Virus record (IMG/VR): IMGVR_UViG_3300046714_000159
Coordinates: 1-20,024 of that record
Strand: one strand, 5' to 3'
Length of the DNA stretch: 20,024 nucleotides
Origin: a virus
Part shown: piece after piece, positions 19,762 to 20,024 of the stretch
How the letters are laid out: every line of letters starts with the position of its first letter
Numbering within the stretch: position 1 is the first letter of the stretch
Translations under genes and position numbers: made by a program
Notes under the pieces: model-generated
The model's input: only the letters and a program-made list of their open reading frames with translations
Database searches by the model: none
What the model was told of the DNA's origin: nothing

Positions 19762-20024
19762 CCCCCAGTCTATTAAATCGCGTCGAAAAATAGGCTCCGG
19801 TCTATTAATCGCGTTTGCCATGCTGGCGCTGGCCTGCGACCCGCCGCCGCCGCCTATTCCATCCGACCCGCCTGTGTCATCCGTGGAGGGCGAAGCCCGC
19901 TACGAGATCCGAAGCCTCACTTGCGACTATCCGGGCTTCTGCGCCAAATGCGGCCTGACATTGAAGGGAAGGTTTGAATGCAGCGCCGGGTTTTGGCGGA
20001 ACTGCCCCGGTCATCAGGATACCA
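19751..20024 (+). CDS. Pro- and Cys-rich lipoprotein-like protein (3' end outside window)
   Basis: The frame starts at ATG 19751 (11-base overlap with the preceding gene) and is open to the window end, giving 91 visible residues. KSRRK at 9-13, a hydrophobic stretch (IGSGLLIAFAMLALA) and Cys29 form a signal peptide with a permissive lipobox (ALA-C), so the mature protein could be lipid-anchored. Asp at +2 is the E. coli inner-membrane retention signal. A Pro-rich segment follows (DPPPPPIPSDPPVSS), then a Cys-rich part (CDYPGFCAKCG and CSAGFWRNCPGH) like a small metal or disulphide domain. The Pro-rich lipoprotein design recalls Rz1 spanins, but the Cys-rich part does not, and no Rz partner is seen. 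It could be an immunity or exclusion lipoprotein. Confidence 0.55.
   Translation, partial: MKTSPQSIKSRRKIGSGLLIAFAMLALACDPPPPPIPSDPPVSSVEGEARYEIRSLTCDYPGFCAKCGLTLKGRFECSAGFWRNCPGHQDT
19768..19814 (+). repeat. Direct repeat GTCTATTAA(A)TCGCGT, 32-base period
   Basis: GTCTATTAAATCGCGT at 19768-19783 and GTCTATTAATCGCGT at 19800-19814 differ by a single A. Their starts are 32 bases apart, about three helical turns, so a bound protein could occupy the same face twice. They lie in the signal-peptide-coding part of the lipoprotein-like gene, and the one-base difference puts them in different phases of the reading frame. Confidence 0.5.

Noticed and set aside
19751-20024. Rz1 outer-membrane spanin
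   Set aside because: The Pro-rich lipoprotein design is similar, but there is no Rz gene, no endolysin or holin nearby, and the Cys-rich domain and Asp at +2 do not fit.

Overview
The window is part of a tailed-phage (Caudoviricetes) genome, or a prophage, with podovirus-type P22-like virion architecture. The evidence is a P22-family coat protein preceded by a scaffold-like protein, then a gp4-like tail accessory factor, a gp10-like tail hub/packaged-DNA stabilisation protein, a run of ejection-type proteins and a tail fibre with a typical podovirus N-terminal adaptor. The DNA is GC-rich and almost everything lies on the + strand, with start and stop codons overlapping by 1 to 4 bases. The host cannot be named from this sequence. 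Sec, Tat and lipoprotein-like signals and Shine-Dalgarno sites show only that it is bacterial.

Layout. Positions 3-11826 are the late virion block: end of the scaffold gene, coat, minor head protein, a Rossmann-like protein, a small conserved head-region protein, gp4-like, gp10-like, a beta-rich minor protein, a GNAT-like acetyltransferase and four ejection-type proteins. Positions 11780-12178 carry two small membrane-protein genes on the minus strand, a possible holin or membrane cassette. A roughly 100-base divergent region separates them from a tail fibre (12280-13455) that carries an apparent Sec signal peptide. Next is an alpha/beta-hydrolase esterase (13484-14350) with a Tat-like N-terminus. 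A 285-363 base regulatory intergenic region follows.

From about 14.7 kb the early or accessory block begins: an XRE repressor-type regulator, an HNH-AP2 endonuclease, and a run of six very small overlapping genes (zinc-ribbon proteins alternating with single-helix membrane proteins). After these comes a recombination module: a small protein with an SSB-like acidic tail, an ERF-family annealing protein, a tiny basic protein and a RecB/Cas4-type PD-(D/E)XK nuclease. The window ends with a small conserved phage protein and a truncated Pro- and Cys-rich lipoprotein-like gene.

How it fits together. The late block builds the capsid, tail and ejection apparatus. The fibre and esterase look like surface-recognition or surface-modification functions, and unusually both carry export-type signals. 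The ERF, nuclease and SSB-tail genes should form a phage recombination pathway. The non-coding and start regions hold the least ordinary features. A bipartite element (AGCCTTGT-N11-AAAGTGTCACAA) occurs twice with identical spacing. Two GTG starts sit exactly 6 bases after a -10-like box, suggesting leaderless transcripts. A palindromic operator candidate has a second copy inside the regulator's own promoter. No terminase, portal, integrase, polymerase, endolysin, tRNA or CRISPR is visible in the window.
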